Of a stretch of 64,000 bases of DNA, positions 8,763 through 16,297 are shown one piece after another. Below the pieces are notes generated by a model. That model was given only the letters and a program-made list of their open reading frames with translations. It was not told where the DNA came from and made no database searches. Each line of letters begins with the position of its first letter. The first letter of the stretch is position 1. The position numbers and the translations under genes are program-made. Source of the DNA: an uncultured Raoultella sp. (GTDB lineage Bacteria > Pseudomonadota > Gammaproteobacteria > Enterobacterales > Enterobacteriaceae); the NCBI GenBank assembly GCA_900759445.1, contig CAAEVH010000063.1, forward strand, positions 1-64,000. Reading direction: 5' to 3'.

Positions 8763-9341
8763 ATGCTCACAGCGAAAAAAATCACCGCTATCGACTCGGT
8801 TTATTTTTCTGCCGTGGATGCGCTCTACGTCAAAGCGTTTCCGTGGCATGAACAACGAGAACTGGCGGCAAAGCAGCAGGCGCTGCGCGATCCGCACTAT
8901 GCGCTGGAAGCGTGGTTTGACGGGGACCTCTTTATTGGCCTGAGCGGTAGCTGGCAGTTTACCGGCTACAGCTATATTGAACATCTGGCGATCGACGATA
9001 CGCTGCGCTCTCGCGGCTATGGTAAACGCCTGCTGGCCGGGATCCTTGAACGCGCGCCGTTGACCATTCTGGAAATCGATCCGTTAACCAGCGACATTGC
9101 CCATAAGCGGCTGCGTTTTTATGAAACGATGGGCTTTCGCGCCAGTTCATGGCCGCATACTCATCCTACCTATCATGCCGGCATCGCCGATCATGAATTG
9201 CTGGTGCTGGGCTACCCCCAGGCGGTTGATGAAGCGCAGTATCGGCGTTTTGCTGAGGATTTACGTCAGGTGGTGATGGCACAGGCAGGTTGCCCGGGTC
9301 CGACGCGTTGGCCGCAACCCGGGGCAGGCTTAAGGCGCTAA
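8763..9341 (+). CDS. GNAT-family N-acetyltransferase
   Basis: 192 residues. The acetyl-CoA-binding motif RSRGYG (82-87) after strand YIEHLAIDD and a C-terminal RFYETMGFRASS motif identify the GNAT fold. The substrate is unknown. There is no counterpart at this place in E. coli. Start ATG at 8763 lies 67 bp after mpl. The last ~18 residues (PG- and R-rich) are encoded by a REP-like inverted repeat, so the natural domain probably ends near residue 174 and the tail is an insertion product. Convergent with the following gene, with stops 2 bp apart. Confidence 0.85.
   Translation: MLTAKKITAIDSVYFSAVDALYVKAFPWHEQRELAAKQQALRDPHYALEAWFDGDLFIGLSGSWQFTGYSYIEHLAIDDTLRSRGYGKRLLAGILERAPLTILEIDPLTSDIAHKRLRFYETMGFRASSWPHTHPTYHAGIADHELLVLGYPQAVDEAQYRRFAEDLRQVVMAQAGCPGPTRWPQPGAGLRR
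9290..9326. repeat. REP-like inverted repeat inside the 3' end of the GNAT gene
   Basis: TTGCCCGGGT and ACCCGGGGCA form the arms of a GC-rich palindrome resembling the other REP cores in this window. It encodes the C-terminal tail of the acetyltransferase and sits between two convergent genes. Confidence 0.6.
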
Positions 9342-9342
9342 A

Positions 9343-10551
9343 TTACTCCTTCGCGATAGGCGTTTCGTCCTCTGCCACTTTAGTATCACCCTGAATTGCG
9401 GCAATTTTCTTCTCAACGTCGGCAACCTGTTCGCTGCTGTGCAGCAGTGTATAGGTCAGGTCAAACTGCGTGCTGGCTCCTGGCTGAAGCTGTTTCACGC
9501 GTTTCTGTTCGCGCTCAATGGTGACCGGATAGGCGTAGCTGGTGCCCGGCTCAATACCGGTGACATAGCCCTGTTTTTCCGTATCGGTATTTTTCCACAG
9601 CGTCAGCACCGGTAGCTGGCGGGTATCAAACTGGATGGATGCTCCTTTATCTCCCGCCTTGTTGACCACTGCGGCCAGGGTCTGGTGGTTGTCATCCGCC
9701 AGCGGTTGAATATTGAATACCATCTCGTCGAAACCTTTGGTCGGGCCGGCGTAGGTTTGCCAGGTTTTCAAACCCGCTTTGGCATAGTCGTTGAACGGAC
9801 TGATGCTGGATATCGGCGCCAGGAAGCGGGCGCCCTCTTCGAGGATCGGTTTGCCAAAGTTGCTGTGATAGATAATTTGATAGTCATGCGGGTAATCCGC
9901 ATGGTTGGTTAAGACATCATGCAGGCTGAAGCTGTTGCTACCGGGGACATAGCGCAACTCGGTCATGGTCTGCAAATCGGCTTTTTTGAAGGTGCTCTCT
10001 TTCACCAGCCCGCGAATACGGATCTCATACGGGGCGGTATCCGCCACTTCGACCTCCACCTGCGATGCCGGCGTATTCCCGGCTTTACCGTGCAGAGTAT
10101 ACATTTGCCCGTCAGCAGTGACCGGGTGGCCGGTCCACTCATAGCCGCAGCGCACCATCATCTCATTGAAACCTTCCAGCCAGCCCAGTCCATTCCGGCT
10201 TTCGAGGTTGATAAAGGCCGGGTTGACGATCTCTTTCACCGGTGAATCCCAGCCCATTCGCGTGCCGAAACCTTCGATTTTCAGCAGGTTCATGCCGCGG
10301 GTCGGGCTGAGGGCGATAGTCAGGCCATCTTTACTGCGGATAACGAGAATTTTACTGCCTTCCTGTTTGCCGCCGTGGAGGACTTTTTGCTCAATGCTGA
10401 AATCGCGATCTTTTATCTTCAGCTGATCGCTCGTTATCTGCCAGTTTCCTTTGTCAGTGCCGCTTTCAGCGCTTGTCAGCACCCATGTTTTCGCCGCTAC
10501 CTGACCGGAAATAAGCATGGAAATGGCCGTCAAAATCAGAGTTTTTTTCAT
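9343..10551 (-). CDS. Secreted aldose 1-epimerase-like protein (DUF4432 family)
   Basis: 402 residues. A Sec signal peptide (about 1-20, ending QVAA) indicates periplasmic location. The mature part resembles the DUF4432/galactose-mutarotase-like beta-sandwich group: sugar-contact-type motifs MGWDSP, NGLGWLEGFNEMMVRCGYEW, LHGKAGN and the late acidic ...GTSYAYP region are visible. The C-terminal 40 residues are charged and look like a coil-plus-tail. Probably binds or epimerises a sugar outside the cytoplasm; the substrate is unknown. A 438-bp non-coding stretch precedes it. Most DUF4432 proteins I know are cytoplasmic, so the signal peptide is noteworthy. Confidence 0.75.
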   Translation of the reverse strand: MKKTLILTAISMLISGQVAAKTWVLTSAESGTDKGNWQITSDQLKIKDRDFSIEQKVLHGGKQEGSKILVIRSKDGLTIALSPTRGMNLLKIEGFGTRMGWDSPVKEIVNPAFINLESRNGLGWLEGFNEMMVRCGYEWTGHPVTADGQMYTLHGKAGNTPASQVEVEVADTAPYEIRIRGLVKESTFKKADLQTMTELRYVPGSNSFSLHDVLTNHADYPHDYQIIYHSNFGKPILEEGARFLAPISSISPFNDYAKAGLKTWQTYAGPTKGFDEMVFNIQPLADDNHQTLAAVVNKAGDKGASIQFDTRQLPVLTLWKNTDTEKQGYVTGIEPGTSYAYPVTIEREQKRVKQLQPGASTQFDLTYTLLHSSEQVADVEKKIAAIQGDTKVAEDETPIAKE

Positions 10552-10773
10552 TTTTTATCCCTTTTGCTGAATCGATTGTGTTTCCGATGAAGGGAATCTA
10601 ATTGCAAGTGGCTGATTAAAACGTGAAGTGCCTCACCTGGTGAGTAAATGCGCATTTTTAAACTTTTAAATGCGAGAGAGATCGCTTTTTATAAGCAACA
10701 GACAATAAATTAGACTTTAAATATGTGAAATTAAACACTATTAGATTTAACGATTCAGCTTTTGGCTGGTAAA

Positions 10774-10813
10774 GACCGACCGACCGACCGACCGACCGAC
10801 CGACCGACTGACC
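10774..10813. repeat. GACC tetranucleotide microsatellite
   Basis: Eight perfect consecutive GACC units (10774-10805) are followed by GACT and a further GACC. It lies between genes; on the minus strand it would encode repeated SVGR, but that frame has no other support. Short tandem runs of this kind mutate by slippage. Confidence 0.9.
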
Positions 10814-10884
10814 GGCAGAGCAGGGCAGAGCAAAGCAGGACGGGAATCGGCAATAAAGGTGGGGAGTGCGTAGAGAGCGGATAT

Positions 10885-10968
10885 TCCCGGCGAGGCTATC
10901 GCTTGCCGGGCTACAGGTACAGCGTTATCCGGTAGCCCGGACAGGCGCAAAGCGCCGCCTCCGGGAAA
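10885..10968. repeat. Pair of REP elements downstream of darP
   Basis: CCCGGCGAGGC...GCTTGCCGGGCTAC (10887-10916) and GTAGCCCGGACAGG...CCTCCGGG (10932-10965) are palindromic REP units in opposite orientation, a small BIME. Confidence 0.75.
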
Positions 10969-10989
10969 ATCTGGCGGGTAAACGCGGAG

Positions 10990-11541
10990 TTAGCTTTCGC
11001 CTTCAGCCAGTTCACGCAGATACTGGAAGATCAGGCGCGCGGATTTCGGCGGCTTGTTGCCTTCTTTCTCTTTTTTGGCGTTACGGATAAGCGAACGCAG
11101 CTGCTGACGATCGGCGTCAGGCCACAGGTTTAACACTTCCGGTACCGCATCATCGCCTTCTTCAATCAGACGATCGCGAATCATTTCCAGCTTATGAAAC
11201 AGCGCAACCTGCTGGTTGTGACGGTTCTTCAGCTTGTCTAACGCCTGGCGAATCGGATCGACATCGCGGCTGCGCAGCATTTTACCAATCAGCTGCATCT
11301 GGCGGCGGCGACCTTCTTTCTTGATACGCTGGGCGAGTTCAATGGCGTCGCGCAGGTCGCTATCGAGCGGGATTTTATCCAGCGCGTTTTTTCCCAGCTC
11401 AACCATTTCGGCGCCAAGACGCTTCAGTTCTTCCGCGTCACGTTTAATTTCACTTTTACTGACCCAGATAATTTCATCGTCTTCATCTTCAACGTCATCA
11501 CCGGGCACGTCGTCGAGCCAGTCATCGGGCTGCTTAGTCAT
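10990..11541 (-). CDS. darP: Ribosome-associated protein DarP (YjgA)
   Basis: 183 residues, very similar to E. coli YjgA/DarP, a factor that binds late 50S assembly intermediates. Highly charged: an acidic N-terminus ([14 protein letters not shown]) and a long helical basic region with [19 protein letters not shown] is AAGGAGCCTGAG before the ATG. Divergent from pmbA. Confidence 0.95.
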   Translation of the reverse strand: MTKQPDDWLDDVPGDDVEDEDDEIIWVSKSEIKRDAEELKRLGAEMVELGKNALDKIPLDSDLRDAIELAQRIKKEGRRRQMQLIGKMLRSRDVDPIRQALDKLKNRHNQQVALFHKLEMIRDRLIEEGDDAVPEVLNLWPDADRQQLRSLIRNAKKEKEGNKPPKSARLIFQYLRELAEGES

Positions 11542-11636
11542 CTCAGGCTCCTTAAAAAAAGAGGCTAATGTTACCAGTTAAGGCGCGCACTGAAAAACGG
11601 TTCTCTGTTAGACTTCACTTAACACCTTCCTACATT

Positions 11637-12989
11637 ATGGCATTAGCGATGAAAGTCATCTCTCAAGTTGCACAACAGCGCAAGACGCTGGAAGAGGCCG
11701 TGACCACGGCGCTGGAACTGGCGGCAGGCAAATCAGACGGTGCGGAAGTCTCCGTCAGCAAAACCACTGGCATCAGCGTCAGCACCCGCTACGGCGAGGT
11801 GGAGAACGTAGAATTTAATAGCGATGGTGCGTTAGGCATCACCGTTTATCATCAGAACCGCAAGGGAAGCGCCTCTTCAACCGATCTGAGTCCGCAGGCG
11901 ATTGCCCGCACGGTGCAGGCGGCGCTGGATATTGCCCGCTATACCTCCCCGGATCCGTTTGCCGGCGTGGCGGATAAAGAGCTGCTGGCCTTTGACGCCC
12001 CGGATCTTGACCTGTTCCATCCGGCGGAAGTGACCCCGGATCAGGCAATCGAACTGGCCGCCCGCGCGGAACAGGTCGCCCTGCAGGCGGATAAACGCAT
12101 TACCAATACCGAAGGCGGCAGCTTCAATAGCCACTACGGCATTAAAGTGTTCGGCAACAGCCACGGCATGTTGCAGAGCTACTGCTCAACCCGCCATTCG
12201 CTCTCCAGCTGCGTTATCGCGGAAGAGAACGGCGATATGGAGCGCGATTACGCTTACACCATTGGCCGTGCGCTCGAGGATTTGCATACCCCGGAGTGGG
12301 TCGGTGACGAATGTGCCCGCCGCACCCTGTCGCGCCTGGCGCCGCGTAAACTCTCGACGATGAAAGCGCCGGTTATCTTTGCCAACGAAGTCGCCACCGG
12401 GCTGTTTGGTCACCTGGTCGGCGCTATCGCCGGCGGCGCGGTCTATCGCAAATCGACTTTCCTGCTCGACTCCCTCGGCCAGCAGATTCTCCCGGAGTGG
12501 CTGACGATTGAAGAGCATCCGCATCTGCTGAAAGGGCTGGCCTCGACGCCGTTCGACAGCGAAGGCGTGCGCACAGAACGTCGTGACATTATTAAAGACG
12601 GCGTGCTGACGCAGTGGCTGCTGACCAACTACTCGGCGCGCAAGCTGGGGATGAAGAGCACCGGGCACGCGGGCGGCATCCATAACTGGCGGATTAACGG
12701 CCGCGGTCTGAGTTTTGAAAAGTTGCTTAAAGAGATGGGCACCGGACTTGTCGTCACCGAATTGATGGGGCAGGGTGTCAGTGGCGTGACCGGCGATTAT
12801 TCGCGCGGCGCTTCTGGCTTCTGGGTTGAGAATGGTGAAATTCAGTATCCGGTAAGCGAAATTACCATCGCAGGCAATTTGAAAGATATGTGGCGTAATA
12901 TCGTGACCGTGGGTGACGATATCGAAACGCGCAGCAATATTCAGTGCGGTTCCGTGCTGTTGCCTGAGATGAAAATCGCCGGACAGTAA
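11637..12989 (+). CDS. pmbA: Metalloprotease-complex subunit PmbA/TldE
   Basis: 450 residues, E. coli PmbA length. With TldD it forms the heterodimeric protease that matures microcin B17 and degrades CcdA. PmbA itself lacks the HExxH zinc motif, as expected, and keeps the C-terminal [10 protein letters not shown] and [12 protein letters not shown] segments. The frame is open 23 codons upstream, but ATG 11637 gives the family start MALAMKVIS. Confidence 0.96.
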   Translation: MALAMKVISQVAQQRKTLEEAVTTALELAAGKSDGAEVSVSKTTGISVSTRYGEVENVEFNSDGALGITVYHQNRKGSASSTDLSPQAIARTVQAALDIARYTSPDPFAGVADKELLAFDAPDLDLFHPAEVTPDQAIELAARAEQVALQADKRITNTEGGSFNSHYGIKVFGNSHGMLQSYCSTRHSLSSCVIAEENGDMERDYAYTIGRALEDLHTPEWVGDECARRTLSRLAPRKLSTMKAPVIFANEVATGLFGHLVGAIAGGAVYRKSTFLLDSLGQQILPEWLTIEEHPHLLKGLASTPFDSEGVRTERRDIIKDGVLTQWLLTNYSARKLGMKSTGHAGGIHNWRINGRGLSFEKLLKEMGTGLVVTELMGQGVSGVTGDYSRGASGFWVENGEIQYPVSEITIAGNLKDMWRNIVTVGDDIETRSNIQCGSVLLPEMKIAGQ

Positions 12990-13095
12990 TAGCGGATTAT
13001 CCCCACTATTCAAGATGCAGTTTGCAGAATAACCTGTACAGAAGGGCGCTCCCTGCGGCGCCCGTTTGCTTAAATAATAAAAAAGGATGTGAGCA

Positions 13096-13485
13096 ATGCG
13101 TAAAAAACTGTTAGCAATGCTGGCCGTCTCCGCCCTTACGATGGGGTCTGTTTCGGCGTTCGCCGCTGAACTGGGCGAAGATATGGACACTATCGCGCAA
13201 AACCTGCAGGTGGTGCAGAAGACCTCTGATGCGGGCGAACTGAAAGCGGCATTGACCAAGATGCGCGGTGCCGCCGTGGATGCGCAGAAAGCTACCCCGC
13301 AGAAGCTGGAAGGCAAAGCGGCGGACAGTGCGGAAATGAAAGACTATCGTCACGGTCTGGATATTCTGATTGGTCAGATTGACGGTGCGCTGAAGCTGGC
13401 GGAGGAAGGTAAAGTGAAAGAGGCGCAGGCTGCCGCTGAAGGGTTCAAAACAACCCGTAATACCTACCATCAGAAATACCGTTAA
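13096..13485 (+). CDS. cybC: Soluble cytochrome b562 precursor
   Basis: 129 residues: signal peptide of about 23 residues (ending SAFA), then a 106-residue four-helix bundle. The haem ligands of the family are present, Met7 (GEDM) and His102 (TYHQKYR) of the mature protein, and there is no CxxCH, so haem is non-covalent. Periplasmic electron carrier of unclear role. RBS AAAAAGGATG. Marks the left boundary of the accessory operon that follows. Confidence 0.96.
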   Translation: MRKKLLAMLAVSALTMGSVSAFAAELGEDMDTIAQNLQVVQKTSDAGELKAALTKMRGAAVDAQKATPQKLEGKAADSAEMKDYRHGLDILIGQIDGALKLAEEGKVKEAQAAAEGFKTTRNTYHQKYR

Positions 13486-13495
13486 GCCCCGTTTC

Positions 13496-13519
13496 AGGAG
13501 GTATCAGCCGATGCCTCCT
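13496..13519 (+). terminator. Hairpin after cybC
   Basis: AGGAGGTATC/GATGCCTCCT forms a 10-bp stem with one G-T pair and a 4-base loop, 10 bp past the stop. The T run is poor (GTTTCC), so termination may be incomplete. Confidence 0.6.
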
Positions 13520-13616
13520 GCTCGTTTCCTGTCATAAAACCCCGTCGACATCACACTTTTCCTTTTTTCTTCTACGGTTATTCGACCCCTTCTTCCCGCT
13601 GGAACCACGATTGACC

Positions 13617-13632
13617 TGTGATGCACATCACG
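13617..13632. promoter_or_regulatory. CRP-type site 1 upstream of the PRD/SFCGS operon
   Basis: TGTGATGCACATCACG matches TGTGA-N6-TCACA in nine of ten conserved positions. Centre about 162 bp upstream of the proposed first start codon. Confidence 0.65.
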
Positions 13633-13667
13633 TAATTTCGCCGAAAATGCCACTTTCACGGCAATTA

Positions 13668-13683
13668 TGTGCATTGGATCACG
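13668..13683. promoter_or_regulatory. CRP-type site 2 upstream of the PRD/SFCGS operon
   Basis: TGTGCATTGGATCACG matches the CRP consensus in eight of ten positions. Its centre is 51 bp (close to five helical turns) from site 1, so both lie on the same face. Confidence 0.5.
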
Positions 13684-13696
13684 CAGCCCGTCCGCC

Positions 13697-13716
13697 TTTC
13701 CACTTCGAAGTGGAAA
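13697..13716. promoter_or_regulatory. Perfect 20-bp palindrome, candidate operator
   Basis: TTTCCACTTCGAAGTGGAAA is a perfect palindrome, 70 bp before the first start codon and just downstream of the CRP-type sites. It is a plausible binding site for the MtlR/BglG-like regulator encoded at the end of the cluster; that assignment is inference. Confidence 0.5.
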
Positions 13717-13785
13717 ACAACTCGCTACAAACTCCTTTCCCCCGGCGCTAGTTTTATCCCCAGAGACATCAACGGGGTAACACAA

Positions 13786-14124
13786 GTGAATAACGGAGCG
13801 GTAATAAACGACGTAGGGGAACAGGCAAAGCAAACGGAGCAGCTGGCTGAGAAGATGCTGCCACGGGTTTATGCACTGTTAAGCCGTCGCAATATCATCC
13901 CCAACGCCGTCCAGGAGCAGATGCTGACTTCCCACGTGCGGGCAATGGCCCACCGGTCGATTAGCGGCGAGCCGCTGCCGGAAGTGGATGCCAGCCTGTT
14001 TGAAGAAATTTCAGAAGATTCAATGATGCTTGCCCGCGAAGTGGTCGCGGAATTCGGCAACCTGCCAGAAGAAGAGTCCTGGCTGCTGTCCGTCCACTTC
14101 GAAGTAGCAAAAGACAACCTGTAA
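13786..14124 (+). CDS. Stand-alone PRD-domain protein
   Basis: 112 residues from a GTG start preceded by GGGGTAACACAA. It is a single PTS-regulation domain (PRD): two conserved histidines, H50 in MLTSHVRAMAHR and H104 in SWLLSVHFEVA, are at the spacing seen in BglG-type PRDs. There is no DNA- or RNA-binding domain, which is unusual. An ATG 39 codons upstream lies inside a CRP-type site and would put the palindrome in coding sequence, so it was not used. First gene of a seven-gene operon; 10 bp to the next gene. Likely a phosphorylation-sensitive accessory or regulatory subunit (inference). Confidence 0.75.
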   Translation: MNNGAVINDVGEQAKQTEQLAEKMLPRVYALLSRRNIIPNAVQEQMLTSHVRAMAHRSISGEPLPEVDASLFEEISEDSMMLAREVVAEFGNLPEEESWLLSVHFEVAKDNL

Positions 14125-14134
14125 GGAGTAACAA

Positions 14135-14497
14135 ATGGAACAGATTACCGTAGTGATTGGCGACCGCCTGGGTAAAGGGCAAAAAGTGGCCGCTGGCGCG
14201 GAAAAAGCCGGTGCTCGTGCTGTTGTTGTACCGGGTGTTGCCGCCGATATGAAGCTGGGCGACATGATGAAAGCAGAAAACGCCACCTTCGGCATCTCCT
14301 TCTGCGGCAGCGGCGGCGCAGGCGCCATCACTGCGCAGAACAAGCACGGCTACAAGGCTAAATATGGCATGCGCTCCGTTGACGAAGGCGTGACCGCTAT
14401 CAACGAAGGCTACAACGTTCTGGGTTTCGGCTTTATGGATAAAGAAGAGCTGGGCGAGCGCCTGGTGGAAGCCTGGAAAAAGAAATACGGCGCGTGA
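14135..14497 (+). CDS. Glycine-rich SFCGS family protein
   Basis: 120 residues; carries the family-defining motif SFCGSGGAGA with Cys57. Predicted small soluble alpha/beta protein (alternating VVIGD and VVVPGV strands). Biochemical function is not established. The C-G-S-G-x-x-G loop resembles the phosphocysteine loop of PTS EIIB domains, though it is central rather than N-terminal. Strong RBS AAGGAGTAACAA. Overlaps the next gene if that starts at GTG 14494. Proposed cytosolic component of a transport system with the DUF4311/4310 membrane proteins (inference). Confidence 0.8.
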   Translation: MEQITVVIGDRLGKGQKVAAGAEKAGARAVVVPGVAADMKLGDMMKAENATFGISFCGSGGAGAITAQNKHGYKAKYGMRSVDEGVTAINEGYNVLGFGFMDKEELGERLVEAWKKKYGA

Positions 14498-14499
14498 GC

Positions 14500-14799
14500 A
14501 TGAAAGAGCAATTCACCACGACGGTGAGCGTGAAGGGGAAAGGCGAAAGCAAAACACGGGCCTTCGCCGACGCCCTGAACCATGTACAGGCCGCGGTGAT
14601 GAAAACTTCACCGCATATCTTACTGCGTATTGAGCCACAGGATGTGAAGGTTGTTCGTGCGCATGAAGCGACGCGCAAAGAAGCGTTTCTGTTCTTCTTT
14701 TTGCGTCGTGAACGACGGACCTACAGCGTGGAGCTGGATGTCACCGTCAACGTGACCGCCATCAATGTCGATAAAGTGGATTTCGTCACGCAAACCTGA
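14500..14799 (+). CDS. DUF4312 family protein
   Basis: 99 residues from the ATG at 14500 (MKEQFTTTVSVKGKGE); a GTG at 14494 overlapping the previous stop is an alternative start adding two residues. Small, soluble, strand-rich, with a basic patch FFFLRRERR. No enzymatic motif. Always seen, to my knowledge, beside SFCGS, DUF4311 and DUF4310 proteins, so a subunit role is likely. Function unknown. Confidence 0.75.
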   Translation: MKEQFTTTVSVKGKGESKTRAFADALNHVQAAVMKTSPHILLRIEPQDVKVVRAHEATRKEAFLFFFLRRERRTYSVELDVTVNVTAINVDKVDFVTQT

Positions 14800-14820
14800 A
14801 TTTCATCATAGGGTTAAACT

Positions 14821-15597
14821 ATGTTCCTGATAATTTTAATAAAATCGCTCATTATCGGCGGCCTGGTCGGCGTCGGAGTGGGCGCCGGAGCGGCACGCAT
14901 GTTTCATGCGCCTACCACCCAGGGGATGGGGGCGTTTCGTACTCTGGGCGAGCTGAATTCCTGCGAAGGCGATCCGGCTTCCCACTTCTCCTTTGGTCTG
15001 GGCTTCTTCTTTAACGCCTGGGCCTCTTCCGTTGCAGCAGGTTCATTCACCCAGGATGTCGATCACCGCATTATCCCGAACTGGGGCGCCGCGGCATTGA
15101 TGTTGAAAAACCGTAACGTCGGCGAAACGCTGCACGATCCGAAGAAGATGGCGATTGCCTGCGGCATCATCGGCATGCTGGTGGTCTCCTTCTTAAACCT
15201 GACCGCCTCTTCCGTACCGGAAGCGCTGCAGGTCACCGCGGTGAAGGTGCTGGTCCCGGCGGCTAACCTGCTGGTTAACACCGTGATGCCGGTAATCTTC
15301 TGGCTGGCGGCCATCGACGCCGGTAAAAAATCGGGCTTTTGGGCCACTATTTTCGGCGGCGCGGCGCAGCTGATTATGGGTAACGCCGTGCCGGGTCTGG
15401 TACTGGGCATTCTGATCGGTAAGGGCGTTGAAGAGAGCGGCTGGAACCGCGTCACCAAAGTGATGATGTCCGCCATTGTTGCGCTGTTTGTCCTGAGCGC
15501 CTTCTTCCGCGGCTTTGATATCAAGACGCTGGAATCCTTCCATCTGACCGTGCCGAACTGGCTGGATCTGATCCACAACTCGCTCAGCGGCAAATAA
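14821..15597 (+). CDS. DUF4311 integral membrane protein
   Basis: 258 residues, glycine- and alanine-rich, with about six hydrophobic segments: near 2-25, 55-75, 100-122, 138-163, 172-200 and 212-232. A conserved-looking polar loop FTQDVDHRIIPNWG lies between the second and third. No known transporter motif. Together with DUF4310 it forms a two-subunit membrane module comparable in size and order to the EIIC/EIID pair of mannose-type PTS permeases; this is analogy, not detected homology. Weak RBS (AGGGTTAAACT). Confidence 0.8.
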   Translation: MFLIILIKSLIIGGLVGVGVGAGAARMFHAPTTQGMGAFRTLGELNSCEGDPASHFSFGLGFFFNAWASSVAAGSFTQDVDHRIIPNWGAAALMLKNRNVGETLHDPKKMAIACGIIGMLVVSFLNLTASSVPEALQVTAVKVLVPAANLLVNTVMPVIFWLAAIDAGKKSGFWATIFGGAAQLIMGNAVPGLVLGILIGKGVEESGWNRVTKVMMSAIVALFVLSAFFRGFDIKTLESFHLTVPNWLDLIHNSLSGK

Positions 15598-15610
15598 CAG
15601 GAGCCTCGAA

Positions 15611-16255
15611 ATGGAACAGAATAAAGGTTTTTGGTATGCCGACTGGTCGTTTCCGATCTTTGTTGGTCTGCTCTCCTCCGGTGTTTTCGCCGGGACCCAT
15701 ATGTACTACCTCTACGGCATCGGCGCGTTTAACGAAGTGGCCTTCGTGGCCATGCTGAAAGCGGGCATTGATACCGGGGCTTATGGCGCGGTGGCCGCGT
15801 TCGGCGCCAGCTTCCTCTTCGCCCGTATTATCGAAGGCTCGCTGGTGGGGATCCTCGATATCGGCGGCGCGATTCAGACCGGTATCGGCCTTGGCGTGCC
15901 GGCGCTGCTGCTCGGGGCCGGTTTTGTCTTCCCGGTGGCGAACTTTGCCGCTTCGCTGGCGACCGGCCTCGCGCTGGGGCTGGCGGTGGGTTACATCATC
16001 ATTCTGGCGCGTAAGTTCACCATCAATCAGAGCGACTCCACCTACGGCGCCGACGTGATGATGGGGGCCGGTAACGCCTCCGGCCGCTTCCTCGGGCCGT
16101 TGATTATCCTCAGCGCCATGACCGCCTCGATTCCTATCGGTATCGGTTCTCTGGTTGGAGCACTGCTGTTTTACATCTGGCAGAAGCCGATCACCGGCGG
16201 CGCCATTCTCGGCGCGATGATTCTGGGATCCCTTTTCCCGATTGCTATTGGTTAA
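15611..16255 (+). CDS. DUF4310 integral membrane protein
   Basis: 214 residues with about six to seven hydrophobic segments and Gly-rich helices (GGAIQTGIGLGVPALLLGAG; GGAILGAMILGSLFP). Start after AGGAGCCTCGAA, 13 bp past DUF4311. Function unknown. Presumed partner of DUF4311 in the inner membrane. Confidence 0.8.
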   Translation: MEQNKGFWYADWSFPIFVGLLSSGVFAGTHMYYLYGIGAFNEVAFVAMLKAGIDTGAYGAVAAFGASFLFARIIEGSLVGILDIGGAIQTGIGLGVPALLLGAGFVFPVANFAASLATGLALGLAVGYIIILARKFTINQSDSTYGADVMMGAGNASGRFLGPLIILSAMTASIPIGIGSLVGALLFYIWQKPITGGAILGAMILGSLFPIAIG

Positions 16256-16297
16256 GTCCTGCGGGCGCTCAGGCGCCCGCTTTACCAGGAGAGACCC

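Larger units (their letters stand above)
10552..10989. other. 438-bp intergenic region with microsatellite and REPs
   Basis: Promoter side of the DUF4432 gene at the left (AT-rich, 10560-10770), then a GACC tetranucleotide run, a GCAGAGCAGG-type imperfect repeat (10814-10840), and two REP-like elements up to the darP stop. No credible gene. Confidence 0.7.

Noticed and set aside
10747..10950. 67-codon frame containing repeated SVGR
   Set aside because: It arises from the GACC microsatellite and a REP; no ribosome site and no homologous family recognised.
13655..13675. Possible sigma-54 promoter before the PRD operon
   Set aside because: The GG and GC doublets are 9 rather than 10 bp apart and the flanks do not match; the cluster regulator lacks an AAA+ domain.
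13669..13785. ATG start 39 codons upstream of the PRD gene
   Set aside because: It lies inside a CRP-type site and would place the 20-bp palindrome in coding sequence; no ribosome site. GTG 13786 fits the domain boundary better.
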